64,000 nt of DNA from Bacteroidales bacterium (GTDB taxonomy: Bacteria > Bacteroidota > Bacteroidia > Bacteroidales > P3), in assembly GCA_017522065.1 (NCBI GenBank), contig JAFXAD010000024.1:98003-162002 (forward strand), in the 5' to 3' direction. Every line of letters begins with the position of its first letter. Within the stretch, counting starts at the first letter, position 1. Both the position numbers and the translations under genes were made by a program. The notes under the pieces were generated by a model. The model saw nothing but the letters and a program-made list of their open reading frames with translations. It did not search any database and had not been told where the DNA came from. Below are positions 63,463 through 64,000 of this stretch, in pieces.

Positions 63463-63810
63463 TTAGAACCACTGTCCTATCTTGCCGTTTTTGAAGATTT
63501 TGCTCATCACGAAGCCAAGGACCACATACAGAACAAATCCGATGGCGGTTCCGATGCTCAGAGCAGTCATGAACTTTGAGTGCATCGTTGGAACCGTGAT
63601 AGAGGGGGCTATGGCCAGGAAACCGACAAGGAATGTCGCCACAGGGGTCAGGAAGGCAAAGAGCCAGAACCATACTCTGCGTTTCTTTTTGTCGGTACGG
63701 TTAACACCCGTTTCGAACTTGATGAGGCTGGACACCAATGCGGCGAGAAGCAGAAAGGCTATCGAAATGACGACAGCAATCACGTAGGCAGTTAAAGTTT
63801 TATCGTTCAT
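63463..63810 (-). CDS. Small three-helix membrane protein
   Basis: 115 aa with three hydrophobic helices (~8-30, 46-68, 81-104), a short basic loop (RTDKKKRRVWFW) and a basic C-terminus. I do not recognise the family. It is the first gene of the seven-gene minus-strand locus, 98 bp before the tubulin-like gene with a hairpin between, so it may be expressed at a different level. Directly upstream lies the dispersed repeat copy C, and no TAnnTTTG promoter is obvious between them. Confidence 0.7.
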   Translation of the reverse strand: MNDKTLTAYVIAVVISIAFLLLAALVSSLIKFETGVNRTDKKKRRVWFWLFAFLTPVATFLVGFLAIAPSITVPTMHSKFMTALSIGTAIGFVLYVVLGFVMSKIFKNGKIGQWF

Positions 63811-63844
63811 ATTATGGTATTTATTAAATTAATTGTTTTTTTTA

Positions 63845-64000
63845 GTTAATCTCTAAAATTCGTTTAATTCGCGTTTTGTTTGCAAAACAAATTTCTAAAT
63901 ATCAATTCGTTTAATTCGTACAATTGCTCATTGCATTTTCTTTATTCATTATGTATTCGCAGGCATACCACGCCGTTTTAAATAATTATTAGAGGTGCTC
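63845..64000 (+). repeat. Dispersed MITE-like repeat, copy C (reaches window end)
   Basis: GTTAATCTCTAAAATTCGTTTAATTCGCGTTTTGTTTGCAAAAC... continues to ...TTTTAAATAATTATTAGAGGTGCTC at the last base, matching copy B nearly base for base over its last ~130 bp. The copy may extend beyond the window. It lies 35 bp upstream of the first gene of the GTPase/tubulin locus, so that locus must be transcribed from within or next to the repeat. Confidence 0.87.

Noticed and set aside
50096-63810. Reading the locus as a SrfABC-type virulence operon
   Set aside because: SrfB is also actin-like, but the tubulin-like, double-GTPase-like and GAP1-like genes and the overall gene set do not match what I know of srfABC.

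Overview
The window comes from a chromosome of the order Bacteroidales (phylum Bacteroidota); I cannot name a genus. The evidence is: secreted proteins with type IX secretion (T9SS) C-terminal sorting domains (genes ending at 1774, 9353 and 28504); promoters of the Bacteroidota form TTTG-N19/20-TAnnTTTG; the rpmG-DUF4295 pair; a probable glycine-lipid acyltransferase pair; and a eukaryote-like IleRS. I see no rRNA, tRNA or CRISPR array and no complete insertion sequence.

Layout. 1-15.7 kb: the 3' end of a T9SS protein, a 466-aa arginine decarboxylase, an FKBP lipoprotein, a secreted beta-helix protein next to ileS, a giant T9SS type-B protein built from 57-aa modules, and a voltage-gated-channel-like protein overlapping an EamA transporter. 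15.8-24.3 kb: a TonB-dependent receptor-like protein and a GntR/YbjQ/permease/ATPase block whose gaps carry hairpin repeats, then a degraded stretch with a toxin-antitoxin pair, an Fe-alcohol dehydrogenase and gene remnants. 24.3-32.5 kb: a YD-repeat-like secreted protein, CstA, an MBL/beta-CASP hydrolase and a fibronectin-III T9SS protein. 32.5-49.7 kb: mostly housekeeping genes (pfkA, purH, mreB, rimO, ftsY, DUF4295, rpmG, hsp20, glycine-lipid pair, engB, dacB, DUF177, rpmF, a YitT protein, methylmalonyl-CoA mutase large subunit).

The most interesting region is 50.1-63.8 kb: seven genes on the minus strand that look like one multi-component machine. In transcription order they encode a 3-TM membrane protein, a tubulin/FtsZ-like protein, a 1348-aa protein with an actin/Hsp70-type ATPase fold split by a Gly/Pro/Gln/Trp-rich linker, a degenerate Hsp70-like protein fused to beta-sandwich domains, a soluble zinc-ribbon GTPase, a GAP1-like GTPase-associated protein, and a second zinc-ribbon GTPase anchored by five TM segments. 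The two GTPases share a YDxAGE[AS]F motif and resemble the double-GTPase families linked to GAP1 proteins in predicted bacterial conflict systems. The joining of tubulin-like, actin/Hsp70-like and TRAFAC-type modules in one locus suggests a nucleotide-controlled, membrane-tethered assembly; its function is unknown to me.

Intergenic space is rich in small repeats: a ~110-225 bp MITE-like element in three copies (39.0, 45.9 and 63.8 kb, the last directly upstream of the seven-gene locus), four copies of a GGTTAAGG-armed hairpin element in the ABC block, and degenerate heptamer tracts (AGGGTTT and CGGAGAA types) beside several genes.
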